Source: an uncultured Clostridia bacterium
GTDB taxonomy: Bacteria; Bacillota; Clostridia; TANB77; CAG-465
Length of the DNA stretch: 14,386 bases
Assembly: GCA_947628575.1 (NCBI GenBank)
Contig: CANRAK010000032.1
Span: forward strand, 1 to 14,386
Direction: 5' to 3'
Part shown: positions 6,595 to 13,792 of the stretch, piece after piece
Position numbering within the stretch: position 1 is the first letter of the stretch
How the letters are laid out: every line of letters begins with the position of its first letter
Made by a program: the position numbers and the translations under genes
Notes under the pieces: model-generated
Told to the model about the DNA's origin: nothing
Database searches by the model: none
Seen by the model: only the letters and a program-made list of their open reading frames with translations

Positions 6595-9033
6595 TTAATA
6601 GTTTTCTTTCTTTTCAGATATTAGTCTTATGAAACTGTATCCTAAAATACTTACTATTGATATAGCTAAGATTATAATCATATCATCGCTTAAGAATCCA
6701 CCAGTTTTTGGTAATCTTTCTTCTGCGTTATATACAACAGCTTCTATTAGATCGCCATTCTTTTCAATTGTAAATTCGTGCTCATCTACATCCATTATAT
6801 ATCCATCTGGAGCATCTACTTCTTTAAAGTAGTATTTACCATATGGTAATGAATCTGACATTGCTTGGCCGTTCTCATCTGTTACAATTGTTTGTATAAC
6901 ATTTTTATCTGCATCTAGTATATCAAACTTAACTCCTGCTAGAGGTGTTTCTTTACCTTCAACAAGTTTTATTATTTTTAATTTACCTTCACAGATATCA
7001 TTAATAACTGTCTTAGTTATTATTTGATTATTTTCAGTTAAACTAAATTTATGTTTTTGTGTATCCATTACAACATTTGATGGAGCTTCAACTTCTTGGT
7101 AATAATATGTTCCAAGTGGTAAGCTTTCAGTTTCTGCATGACCATCTTTGTCTGTTACTATTGTAGCAACTACATTATCACTTTCATCAAGAATATTAAA
7201 TTTAACTCCTTCAAGTGTTTTTCCAGTGTTGTCATATTTATTAATTACTAATTTACCTTTAGCAGTATCGTTTACAACTTTTTTAGATACCATTGTACCA
7301 CTATTATCTATTTCAAATTTATGCTCTGTAGAATCTAGTACATATCCAAATGGAGCTTCAACTTCTTTATAATAATATGTTCCTGGTACAAGTTCTTTAG
7401 ATACAGCTACACCATTAGCATCTGTAACTAATTCTTCAACAACTTGTTTGTTTTCATCTAAGATTTGGAATTTAACATCTTTTATTGGTTTATCTGTGTC
7501 ATCAACTTTTGTAATTTTTAATGAACCTTTTATCTTTTCATTTACGAAATTTAAAGTTATTACTTCACCATCTTTTTGTAGTTTAAATGATTGTGGAGTT
7601 GGGTCCATTTTATATTGTTCTGGAGCTTCAACTTCTTTACAGTAGTAATCTCCCATCTTTAAGTTTTTAACACCAGCTTGACCATTTTCATCTGTTGTAA
7701 TTTGAATTATAAAGTTATCATTTGAATCATAAACGTTAAACTTAACACCTTGAATTGGTTTGTTTTCGTCATCTTTTTTAATTACTATTAATTTACCTAA
7801 TGAAGTTTTTTCTGTTTCATTTACTATTTTTACAGATGTTCTTTCATTAGCTTTTACAGTAATATTTGTGCTTTTATTTTTAATTTTGTATCCAGCAGGT
7901 GCTTCTATTTCGATAGCAACATAATTACCTTCTTTAACATTTGAGTAAATTATTTTACCATCAGAACCAGTTTCAACGCTGTCAACCATTACGTTTCCTT
8001 TGTCATCTTCAATTCTAAATTTTGCTCCTGCTAATGGTTTGTCTTCTTCGTCAACTTTTACAATTTCAAATTCACCAAATGTGTTATCATTATGCCAATT
8101 AATTTGTACAGAACCTGATGCACTTTCAGGTACAGTATCTAATATAACATAATCTTGTGTTGATGAATCTGCAGATGTATATATAGTACCATATTTTCTA
8201 TCTATGTCTGCAGAAAATACTATTCTAAAATTAGTAGCTCTTTCAAATCTGCTCATTCTTACATATACACTACCACCATTTGCTATAGCACCTAATGGGT
8301 TACCGTTTGCATCAGTAAGTCTTGCACTATTTGGTTGACCTTCTAATCTAGCAGATATATTTTTTACAGATGCTATATCTTGGATACCTGTTACTGTTAA
8401 AGTATATGGTCCAATTAATACATCATCATTTTCTATATCTTGAGTTTTTACATGATCAACAGAGTTATCTATATTAAATACTGGTGAAAAGTTATATGGA
8501 TTAGCATCTGCTATAGCAAGTAATTTTCTTGCGCCAGCAATAGCTCTGTTATAGAAAGCTTCTTTTCCAGCTACTGGAGTAATATTTTCAACTCTAAATG
8601 GATAATTAGATTTTTTAGAAATATCACTTCTTTCTAATACTTCCCATATAGCCATTTGTGTAGCCATAAATGCTTCATCTGTAGATTGGCATCCTAATGA
8701 TTCTGGTGAACAATTTGGATAACCTTGTATTAATACAGCTAATGCTCTATCTGGCACATGTCCTTTTTGTGTCATTACTCCACTTGGTGCGTGGAAAGCA
8801 TAGTCTACACAGTAAGCAGTTATTCCACCTAATGTAGTATTACCATACCAAACGTTTCTACGATTAAAATTATCATAACCTACAATTATAGAGCCTGGGC
8901 AATAAAATTGTAATTGGTTATTAGCTGCTTTAACAGCTAAAGGACTAAATTCTAAAGTAAGTAAAACTACTAACATGATAATACTAGCAATTTTTAATTT
9001 TAGTCTTTTTATATTTTTAAAAGTGTTTACCAT
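6595..9033 (-). CDS. LPXTG-anchored thioester adhesin with TQXA domain and five Cna-B repeats
   Basis: An 812-residue surface protein. A signal peptide (about 1-36, ending AVKA) leads into a thioester (TQXA, PF08341-type) domain: Cys75 in ITAYCVDYAF and Gln126 in EAFMATQMAIW are the expected Cys-Gln pair that can bond covalently to a host or surface amine. A second all-beta region (about 200-318) follows, then five Cna-B repeats of about 90 residues (319-770). Each repeat keeps the Lys/Glu/Asn set for an isopeptide bond. The C-terminus has LPKTG (774-778), a helix and the charged tail SEKKENY, for sortase anchoring. This is the layout of Gram-positive thioester adhesins; no pilin YPK motif was seen, so a tip or single-molecule adhesin is likelier than a major pilin. 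Extra cysteines (45, 108, 115) may form a disulphide. The AGGAGG site lies 8 nt before the ATG. Confidence 0.92.
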   Translation of the reverse strand: MVNTFKNIKRLKLKIASIIMLVVLLTLEFSPLAVKAANNQLQFYCPGSIIVGYDNFNRRNVWYGNTTLGGITAYCVDYAFHAPSGVMTQKGHVPDRALAVLIQGYPNCSPESLGCQSTDEAFMATQMAIWEVLERSDISKKSNYPFRVENITPVAGKEAFYNRAIAGARKLLAIADANPYNFSPVFNIDNSVDHVKTQDIENDDVLIGPYTLTVTGIQDIASVKNISARLEGQPNSARLTDANGNPLGAIANGGSVYVRMSRFERATNFRIVFSADIDRKYGTIYTSADSSTQDYVILDTVPESASGSVQINWHNDNTFGEFEIVKVDEEDKPLAGAKFRIEDDKGNVMVDSVETGSDGKIIYSNVKEGNYVAIEIEAPAGYKIKNKSTNITVKANERTSVKIVNETEKTSLGKLIVIKKDDENKPIQGVKFNVYDSNDNFIIQITTDENGQAGVKNLKMGDYYCKEVEAPEQYKMDPTPQSFKLQKDGEVITLNFVNEKIKGSLKITKVDDTDKPIKDVKFQILDENKQVVEELVTDANGVAVSKELVPGTYYYKEVEAPFGYVLDSTEHKFEIDNSGTMVSKKVVNDTAKGKLVINKYDNTGKTLEGVKFNILDESDNVVATIVTDKDGHAETESLPLGTYYYQEVEAPSNVVMDTQKHKFSLTENNQIITKTVINDICEGKLKIIKLVEGKETPLAGVKFDILDADKNVIQTIVTDENGQAMSDSLPYGKYYFKEVDAPDGYIMDVDEHEFTIEKNGDLIEAVVYNAEERLPKTGGFLSDDMIIILAISIVSILGYSFIRLISEKKENY
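6724..8079 (-). repeat. five tandem Cna-B (prealbumin-like) repeats inside the adhesin
   Basis: Repeat units cover residues about 319-407, 412-500, 502-590, 592-680 and 682-770. Candidate isopeptide sets are K326/E375/N405, K419/E467/N498, K509/E557/N588, K599/E647/N678 and K689/E738/N769. The E-box reads YYxKEVEAP in units 2 to 4, YVAIEIEAP in unit 1 and YYFKEVDAP in unit 5. The units have diverged at the protein level, so recent slippage is not evident. Confidence 0.88.
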
Positions 9034-9102
9034 AAAACATCCCTCCTAAAAAAATTAAACAATATATTTTCTATATATGTTTTATCTCTTGTATACATTA
9101 AT

Positions 9103-9131
9103 ATTATAGCACACTTTTTTGCCACAGTCAA
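9103..9131 (-). promoter_or_regulatory. sigma-A promoter for the LPKTG adhesin
   Basis: On the minus strand TTGACT (complement of 9126-9131), 17 nt ending TGC, TATAAT (complement of 9103-9108). This is a one-mismatch -35 with a perfect extended -10. The predicted start is near 9096, giving a leader of about 63 nt. Confidence 0.88.
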
Positions 9132-9342
9132 CGTTTATTACTAATTTTTATAGTATTTAATTTACATAATTCTAAAAATTACAATTTTTCAAAAAAAAGG
9201 GTTTAGTTCACATAATCATTAATTCTAGCCTCTAGAGTTTTTGTAATATTTTTGATATATTTTTGAACTATTTTTGAAACAATCAACTATACTCCTTTTA
9301 TATTCAATTAATACTAACAAAAATAAAATTTTGGTTACAAAG

Positions 9343-9378
9343 AAAAAAAGCATGAATTTTTTTATATAAAATTCATAC
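9343..9378 (-). terminator. intrinsic terminator of the ABC exporter operon
   Basis: As minus-strand RNA, AGTATGAATTTT pairs with AAAATTCATGCT (12 bp, one G-U) around a 7-nt loop. Seven Ts follow (complement of 9343-9349). It starts 4 nt after the last permease stop. Confidence 0.88.
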
Positions 9379-9381
9379 TTT

Positions 9382-10182
9382 TTAGTTTTTCATAGATAAA
9401 CTATTACCTGATTCGTAATTTCTTATTGCTTTATTAAATACTTTAATTGCTACTACTAAGTATAGTATCTGAGCAATTATTATAATTATTAGTAGTATCG
9501 GGTTAAGATCCACTATAATTCTTGAAGGTATATATGCAAGATATGCTACTGGTACTATAGTATAAAGTAATACTTTTATTCCTGTTTTAAATATATTCTC
9601 AGGATAAGTAGAAAAAGTTATTAATAACATATCTATATATCTATTTGCAATTGTTTTAGTATCCCCTAACCATACTGTAAGTGAACGTAAGATAACTTCT
9701 GTTGAAATAAAAAACACAGAACCTGTTATACTTATAACTAAGAAAAATATAAATTGTCCAATATTTCCTTTTACAGCTATTAGTGCTATTATAATGCCAT
9801 ATAATAAATCACCAAAAGCACTAAATATACATTTGGAAGTTAATACATTAAGTAGTACATTCTTGGGTTGTAATAGGAAGCTATCCATTGTTCCATTAAT
9901 TATATATTCGTTTATCTTTTGCATTCCTCCAAAGAAGAAATATGCTATGCCATATGAAACAGTTGAAAACCCCCACAAGAAAAGCACATTATTAAAACTA
10001 ATTGATGTATCATTTCCTGTTTTACTAAATACAACTCCCCAAAATACTAGAAAGAAAAGATTATTAACCATCATAAATAGTGCTTGTACAACAAAACTAG
10101 CTTTATATGCCATAGCAGATTTTATTCCTACTTTAATTGCACTAAAAAAGTACTTAATATTATTTTTAGCCTCCGTTAACAT
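9382..10182 (-). CDS. ABC-2 type transporter permease (DUF990/PF06182-like)
   Basis: A 266-residue integral membrane protein with about six helices (roughly 30-52, 64-84, 120-137, 142-165, 202-222 and 227-250). The segment INGTMDSFLLQPKNVL (95-110) and the C-terminal IRNYESGNS are hallmarks of the permeases paired with COG4586-type ATPases. The start at 10182 overlaps the previous gene by 17 nt. A GGAGTG site about 11 nt upstream and the overlap suggest coupled translation. It would form half of the membrane channel with the other permease. The substrate cannot be read from sequence; relatives are mostly uncharacterised exporters. It is the last gene of the unit. Confidence 0.87.
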   Translation of the reverse strand: MLTEAKNNIKYFFSAIKVGIKSAMAYKASFVVQALFMMVNNLFFLVFWGVVFSKTGNDTSISFNNVLFLWGFSTVSYGIAYFFFGGMQKINEYIINGTMDSFLLQPKNVLLNVLTSKCIFSAFGDLLYGIIIALIAVKGNIGQFIFFLVISITGSVFFISTEVILRSLTVWLGDTKTIANRYIDMLLITFSTYPENIFKTGIKVLLYTIVPVAYLAYIPSRIIVDLNPILLIIIIIAQILYLVVAIKVFNKAIRNYESGNSLSMKN

Positions 10183-10939
10183 TTATATTTTTCACTCCTT
10201 TCCTATTTAAAATTAATACCCCTAAAATTATTACTCCTAAGGCAACCATTTGTCCTATAAGTAAAAATGGTAGTCTGCTAATATTAAAATTAGTAAGTAT
10301 ACTAGCAGAAGGATAAACAATATATGTAGTTGGTAAAAATTTTAATATAACTTGTACAATCTTGGGGAAAAATTCCAATGGTGTGAAAATTAAAATTAGC
10401 ATAGCTTTAGATATTACCATATAAAAAGAATGATTTTCTTCAGTTATAAATGCAAGTAGTCCTATAAAAACTTGTAATAACACAGCTATTATTAAAGAAA
10501 CAGATATTGAAACTATAAATAATATCAACTGTAATGGAGCTACATTAATAGGGCCAGCCATAAACAAGCCTAATAATATTCCAAATACAGCGTTTACTAT
10601 TATATTTACAATACATGTACCTTCTTCAGCTAAAATGTACTTTATAAAGCTTATTGGCTTAGTTAGTAAATTTGCAACATCTCCATTTTTTATCATCTCT
10701 GATACTGTTAAATAGTTCTTTTTGCCTATAGAATATGCTATAAATTCTCCTACTATTATATACCAAATTAGCTCTGGCTTAGTAAATCCAAGTATTGCTT
10801 TATCTTTTAATATAAAGTCCCATAGCTCATTAAAAATAAATATATGTACTGCAAAAGATAATATTGAAAATATATAATCTATTTTAAAATTTAATTCTGT
10901 TTTTAAATTAAACTTTAATACTGATAAATATTTATTCAT
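10166..10939 (-). CDS. ABC-2 type transporter permease (COG4587-like)
   Basis: A 257-residue membrane protein with about six hydrophobic segments (roughly 22-38, 57-70, 108-128, 134-165, 176-190 and 223-244). ISEMI-like SEMIKNGDVANLLTKPIS (80-97) corresponds to the NGxxDxxLxxP segment of the partner permease, and FTPLEFFP (185-192) recurs in this family. The frame is open seven codons further upstream, but AAAGGGG lies just before the internal ATG at 10939, so that start is chosen. It leaves 4 nt after the ATPase stop, with the ribosome binding site inside the ATPase gene. It likely forms a heterodimeric channel with the downstream permease. Confidence 0.86.
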   Translation of the reverse strand: MNKYLSVLKFNLKTELNFKIDYIFSILSFAVHIFIFNELWDFILKDKAILGFTKPELIWYIIVGEFIAYSIGKKNYLTVSEMIKNGDVANLLTKPISFIKYILAEEGTCIVNIIVNAVFGILLGLFMAGPINVAPLQLILFIVSISVSLIIAVLLQVFIGLLAFITEENHSFYMVISKAMLILIFTPLEFFPKIVQVILKFLPTTYIVYPSASILTNFNISRLPFLLIGQMVALGVIILGVLILNRKGVKNINVNGG

Positions 10940-10943
10940 AGAA

Positions 10944-11891
10944 TTATCCCCTTTCTTCATATATTCTTTTTATTACATCTTCTAGTGGTGTTGATTGAAT
11001 TTGTATATCTACTATATTTCCAACAGATGTAAAATATGAAAGTACATCACCCATATTAACTAGATTAGTATCTACTGTAAATTCTATCCTATTTTTTTCT
11101 ATTTTTTTAACTGCATACTTTAAGTTATCTGTTTTAATTGATGCATCATAAGTTATCTTTATTACCTTTTTAGATAGATACTTAGATTTTAAATTATCTA
11201 TAGTTGAATCTGTTACAACAGTTCCATCGTTTATTATAATAATTCTATTGCATAGTGCTTCTACATCACCAATATCATGACTTGTTAAAAAAATTGTTGT
11301 TCCCTTTTCTTCATTCATTTTTTTAATTATTTCTCTAATTCTTGCTTTAGCAAATAAATCTAAACCAATAGTTGGCTCATCTAAGAATATAATTTCTGGG
11401 TCATGTAATATGCTACCTGCAATTTCACATATCATCCTTTGTCCTAAAGATAATTTTCTTACAACTTTATCTAGAAGATTTTCTATTTGAAATAATTCAG
11501 ATATTTCTTTTATCTTTTTTTCACTTTCTTCTTTAGATAAGTCATATATACTGCATAACAATTTATAACTATCTCTTACTGTAAGATGCATATATAATTG
11601 TGATTTCTGTCCAAACATACACCCTATCTTATATGCTAGTCTTTTTCTTTCTTTACTAGGATCACAATCTGCTACTTTTATATTACCTTCTGTTGCTTGA
11701 ATAATACCTGTTAACATTTTTATAGTGGTACTTTTTCCTGCTCCATTTGGTCCTATAAATGCAACTATTTCTCCTCTTTTAATATCAAAAGAAACATTTT
11801 TTACAGCCTCTACCTCTGTGATTTCAGGTTTTAATAGTCTACCGTTCTTTACCTTGAAAGTTTTTTTCAAGTTACTTACGCATATTTGCAT
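10944..11891 (-). CDS. ABC transporter ATP-binding protein (COG4586-like exporter ATPase)
   Basis: A 315-residue cytosolic ATPase that powers the two permeases that follow. Walker A GPNGAGKST (47-55), Q-loop Gln95, signature LSLGQ (147-151), Walker B IIFLDEP (167-173), D-loop GLD and switch His205 are all intact. The segment about 11-30 before the P-loop is longer than in simple ABC ATPases, which is typical of this family. The C-terminus beyond about 230 is an extra regulatory-type domain. The reading frame extends seven codons upstream to a TTG, but GGGAGG (complement of 11902-11907) lies within that extension, 10 nt before the ATG at 11891. Expression probably depends on the leader terminator upstream. 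Confidence 0.92.
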   Translation of the reverse strand: MQICVSNLKKTFKVKNGRLLKPEITEVEAVKNVSFDIKRGEIVAFIGPNGAGKSTTIKMLTGIIQATEGNIKVADCDPSKERKRLAYKIGCMFGQKSQLYMHLTVRDSYKLLCSIYDLSKEESEKKIKEISELFQIENLLDKVVRKLSLGQRMICEIAGSILHDPEIIFLDEPTIGLDLFAKARIREIIKKMNEEKGTTIFLTSHDIGDVEALCNRIIIINDGTVVTDSTIDNLKSKYLSKKVIKITYDASIKTDNLKYAVKKIEKNRIEFTVDTNLVNMGDVLSYFTSVGNIVDIQIQSTPLEDVIKRIYEERG

Positions 11892-11952
11892 AATTTCAGT
11901 TCCTCCCTTCAATTTAAGAGAATATCATTTTCTAAAATATTAATTTAGAAAT

Positions 11953-12011
11953 AAAAAAAGATATTCTCATAAAAAAAGTCCTAAATGAGACTCCTTTTAT
12001 GAAAATATCTT
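11953..12011 (-). terminator. strong leader terminator (attenuator) before the ABC exporter genes
   Basis: In RNA sense an arm at 12011-11989 (starting AAGATATTTTCATAAAA) pairs with an arm at 11980-11958 over 23 bp, including three G-U pairs, around an 8-nt loop (11988-11981). The stem runs into a T run (complement of 11953-11959). It lies about 60 nt after the predicted transcript start and about 60 nt before the ATPase start, so it is inside the leader. A third segment GATATTCTC (complement of 11918-11926) can pair with GAGAATATC of the second arm. Confidence 0.85.
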
Positions 12012-12012
12012 C

Positions 12013-12066
12013 AAGTGTACCTTATATTTAAGGTTGTGTAGCTCACATAACTGCTTATACACACTC
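12013..12066 (-). promoter_or_regulatory. structured 5' leader of the exporter operon, upstream of the attenuator
   Basis: GAGUGU (complement of 12061-12066) can pair with ACACUU (complement of 12013-12018). Enclosed directly beside it is the hairpin ACCUUA-AAUA-UAAGGU (complement of 12019-12034). The rest (12035-12060) has weak pairing. The domain ends next to the terminator arm, the layout of a riboswitch or other leader sensor. It does not match any riboswitch consensus I can recall. Confidence 0.45.
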
Positions 12067-12080
12067 TCATGTATGTTTAT

Positions 12081-12109
12081 ATTTTAGCATACTTTTTTTG
12101 TTATGTCAA
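12081..12109 (-). promoter_or_regulatory. sigma-A promoter for the ABC exporter operon
   Basis: On the minus strand TTGACA (complement of 12104-12109), 17 nt ending TGC, TAAAAT (complement of 12081-12086). This is a perfect -35 with an extended -10 carrying one mismatch. The predicted start is near 12074, which gives a leader of about 183 nt. Confidence 0.88.
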
Positions 12110-12131
12110 CAATCAAGTAAAATAATCGGTC

Positions 12132-12162
12132 AAAAAAAAAATGAACAGATATTATCTGTTCA
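12132..12162 (-). terminator. intrinsic terminator overlapping the lysozyme-like gene's stop
   Basis: TGAACAGAT (12142-12150) pairs with ATCTGTTCA (12154-12162) around a 3-nt loop. Ten Ts follow on the minus strand (complement of 12132-12141). The stop codon (12152-12154) lies inside the hairpin. Confidence 0.95.
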
Positions 12163-12820
12163 CATTGTTGTAGTATGCTTCCCAAGCTTTTTGTTTTCTT
12201 CTTTCTATGTTTGCTTTTTGTTTATTAGGTCTTTCAAACCCCCAACAAAAAGCTTCGGTGGCCTCATCAACAGAATATGGGTTATTAAATTTAAATTTAT
12301 TTTCTCCCCAAATCTGTTTACCTGCTTTCCACTCCTTAAGAAAGAATTCTAGCTGAGAGTTTAAATCTGTCCAATCCTTACCCATACTTTTTGCATACTC
12401 CTCAAGTTGTGCTCTTCGTCCATATGACCATTGAATCAAACCTATTCCTACTCCATTGCTTTCAACTCTAGCTGGATTCAATCCGCTTTCTTGGTACATA
12501 TTTCCAATGATAGCAGCAGCTTGAGTCTTCGAAAAGCCATTCTCTGTTAAAAAATCCCAAATAATATTCTCAGTTGTTCTATTATCCTCTACTGTTTCTA
12601 CAGGATTATTAACAGCACCTTGTGTATTCTCTTGTTGTATTTCTTCTTTTTCTTCTTTTTTTTCTGTCTTTGCTTTCGCTTTTGCTTCTGTAATTTGATA
12701 CTTATCTTTTAATAAGGCATATGATTCTTCTCTTTTTCTTGTATAAAAAGAAGTATTCATACATATACCTCCTAAAAGGAAAAGAATAATTACAAAAGCT
12801 ACTACTTTTTTAATTTTCAT
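12152..12820 (-). CDS. membrane-tethered phage-tail-lysozyme-like protein
   Basis: A 222-residue protein: a short basic N-terminus and hydrophobic helix (about 5-20), a Lys/Glu-rich linker (about 41-66) and a C-terminal domain (about 83-215). The domain resembles the phage tail lysozyme family (PF18013): IWDFLTENGFSKTQAAAIIGNMYQESG (87-113) with candidate catalytic Glu111, then GIGLIQWSYGRR (125-136) and FCWGFERP (191-198). It would cleave peptidoglycan outside the membrane. The ORF is open 24 codons upstream, but AGAGGAGG stands just before the ATG at 12820, which fits the helix start. The Cys20 context (GGIC) is a poor lipobox. No other phage genes are nearby and it has its own promoter and terminator, so it is probably a domesticated cell-wall enzyme rather than a prophage piece. 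Confidence 0.85.
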   Translation of the reverse strand: MKIKKVVAFVIILFLLGGICMNTSFYTRKREESYALLKDKYQITEAKAKAKTEKKEEKEEIQQENTQGAVNNPVETVEDNRTTENIIWDFLTENGFSKTQAAAIIGNMYQESGLNPARVESNGVGIGLIQWSYGRRAQLEEYAKSMGKDWTDLNSQLEFFLKEWKAGKQIWGENKFKFNNPYSVDEATEAFCWGFERPNKQKANIERRKQKAWEAYYNNVNR

Positions 12821-12898
12821 ATTTCCTCCTCTTTTTATTCTTTTTATGCTATATATTAATATTAAATAGCATTTAAATAACCGACCCCACATATAATT

Positions 12899-12927
12899 AT
12901 TATACCATTTTTTACGTTTTATGTCAA
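12899..12927 (-). promoter_or_regulatory. consensus sigma-A promoter for the lysozyme-like gene
   Basis: On the minus strand TTGACA (complement of 12922-12927), 17 nt ending TGG, TATAAT (complement of 12899-12904). Both boxes are perfect and the -10 is extended. The leader of about 72 nt has a 7-bp hairpin (12846-12852 with 12866-12872). Confidence 0.92.
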
Positions 12928-12956
12928 CATATTATCGCCATAATCTTGTTATTTAG

Positions 12957-12987
12957 CAAAAGAAAAGACTATGTTTTTACATAGTCT
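12957..12987 (-). terminator. intrinsic terminator after the third hibernation-factor paralogue
   Basis: AGACTATGT (12966-12974) pairs with ACATAGTCT (12979-12987) around TTTT. The minus-strand tail is TTTTCTTTTGC. It starts 5 nt beyond the stop codon. Confidence 0.85.
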
Positions 12988-12992
12988 CATTT

Positions 12993-13268
12993 TTAATTAT
13001 TTGTATACTTTTGGTATACTAATTGATTTTTTATTTTTAATATCAAATTATCTATACTCTCACGTACTTCTTTAAGCTTTTCTCTTGCACAATAAGTATA
13101 TGCTTCATTTGATATTCTCATTTCTAACATACCAGCTTTTTCATTTATGATAATTTTGCAAGTAGCATTTTTATTTAAAAACTTATCTAACTTCTTTAAC
13201 TTATTTTCAGCTATTTTCTCTAAGTCAATATTATTTTTACAATTAATTTTTTCTATTTTAACTTTCAT
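12993..13268 (-). CDS. short ribosome-hibernation-factor-like paralogue, most divergent copy
   Basis: A 91-residue protein related to the HPF/RaiA N-terminal domain. It shares KKLDKF at exactly residues 25-30 and a Cys at 37 with the two genes upstream, and keeps the late helix SIDNLILKIKNQL (71-83). The strands between them are shorter, and the usual D-x-Y before the last helix is lost (EVRESID). It has no C-terminal dimerisation domain. It starts 8 nt after the previous gene with AGGAGGATTT before the ATG, so the two are co-transcribed. It may bind ribosomes as a variant hibernation factor, or may be drifting. Family membership is inferred mainly from the tandem context. Confidence 0.7.
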   Translation of the reverse strand: MKVKIEKINCKNNIDLEKIAENKLKKLDKFLNKNATCKIIINEKAGMLEMRISNEAYTYCAREKLKEVRESIDNLILKIKNQLVYQKYTNN

Positions 13269-13276
13269 AAATCCTC

Positions 13277-13624
13277 CTACTCATATATTTTATGATTATT
13301 TAAATAATTAAATTTTCTTGTACTTTCTAATTTTGACTTATCTTTCCTAACTTGTCTACTAATCTTATCTATCAAGTTATCAATTTCAAAGTATACTTTT
13401 GCTAATGAATATTTTCCTTTAATTTTTTCTTGTGCTATATACGTATATGACATAGCTTCAATTCGCATACTAACATTAAACATTTTTTCATTTTCTTGTT
13501 TAATACTAACATTACAAGTTACTTCATCACTAAAAAATTTGTCTAATTTCTTTAACTTCCTTTCTATAAACTTGTCCATTGATTTTGTATGTTTCACTTT
13601 CAAGCAAACTAAATTTAGTTTCAT
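13277..13624 (-). CDS. short ribosome-hibernation-factor-like paralogue, second copy
   Basis: A 115-residue protein starting MKLNLVCLKV, colinear with the next upstream copy for its first 40 residues (KKLDKFF at 25-31, Cys37). It keeps the helix KVYFEIDNLIDKISRQVRKDK (76-96), equivalent to the classic DLYxAID...QLRK helix of HPF/RaiA. HPF binds the 30S decoding region in stationary phase and blocks mRNA and tRNA. The long-HPF C-terminal dimerisation domain is absent; the tail is a short Lys/Asn-rich stretch. It is first in a two-gene unit behind a perfect promoter, with AGGAGGAG before the ATG. The separate promoter suggests it is made under different conditions from the first copy. Confidence 0.8.
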   Translation of the reverse strand: MKLNLVCLKVKHTKSMDKFIERKLKKLDKFFSDEVTCNVSIKQENEKMFNVSMRIEAMSYTYIAQEKIKGKYSLAKVYFEIDNLIDKISRQVRKDKSKLESTRKFNYLNNHKIYE

Positions 13625-13685
13625 AGCTCCTCCTATTCTACATCAAAATTATCTTATGCATAGTATACATCGTGTAACGTTCTAA

Positions 13686-13714
13686 ATTATAGCACTATTG
13701 TTTTATTATGTCAA
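13686..13714 (-). promoter_or_regulatory. consensus sigma-A promoter for the second and third hibernation-factor genes
   Basis: On the minus strand TTGACA (complement of 13709-13714), 17 nt ending TGC, TATAAT (complement of 13686-13691). Both boxes are perfect and the -10 is extended. The predicted start is near 13679, with a leader of about 55 nt. Confidence 0.92.
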
Positions 13715-13743
13715 GTATTTATTTTACCATTTGCCTTATTTAG

Positions 13744-13777
13744 TAAAAAATAAGTAGAAAGATTAATCTTCCTACTT
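13744..13777 (-). terminator. intrinsic terminator after the first hibernation-factor gene
   Basis: AAGTAG (13752-13757) plus AAGATT (13759-13764) pair with AATCTT (13765-13770) plus CTACTT (13772-13777), with one A-C mismatch. The minus-strand tail is ATTTTTTACTA. Confidence 0.85.
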
Positions 13778-13792
13778 AAATAATAACTTATT

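Larger units (their letters stand above)
9034..9381. other. intergenic region between exporter operon and adhesin
   Basis: The 348-nt gap holds the adhesin promoter and leader on the adhesin side and the exporter terminator on the other. Between them (about 9132-9342) is AT-rich sequence with three loose copies of a TTTTTGA motif (about 9237-9280) and a small TCTAGCCTCTAGAG near-palindrome (9223-9236). No gene is seen. Confidence 0.6.

Noticed and set aside
6724..8079. Cna-B repeats as possible CRISPR or DNA-level tandem repeats
   Set aside because: Units are about 270 nt, in frame and diverged at the DNA level; they are protein domains, not a repeat-spacer array.
12011..12070. Possible 19-codon leader peptide in the exporter leader (ATG at 12070, starting MRVCISSY)
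   Set aside because: The ATG lies only about 4 nt from the predicted transcript start with no ribosome binding site, so ribosome-mediated attenuation by this peptide is not supported.
12821..12892. Upstream extension of the lysozyme-like gene (24 extra codons)
   Set aside because: It begins at about the predicted transcript start, and an AGAGGAGG site plus the signal-anchor helix place the start at 12820.
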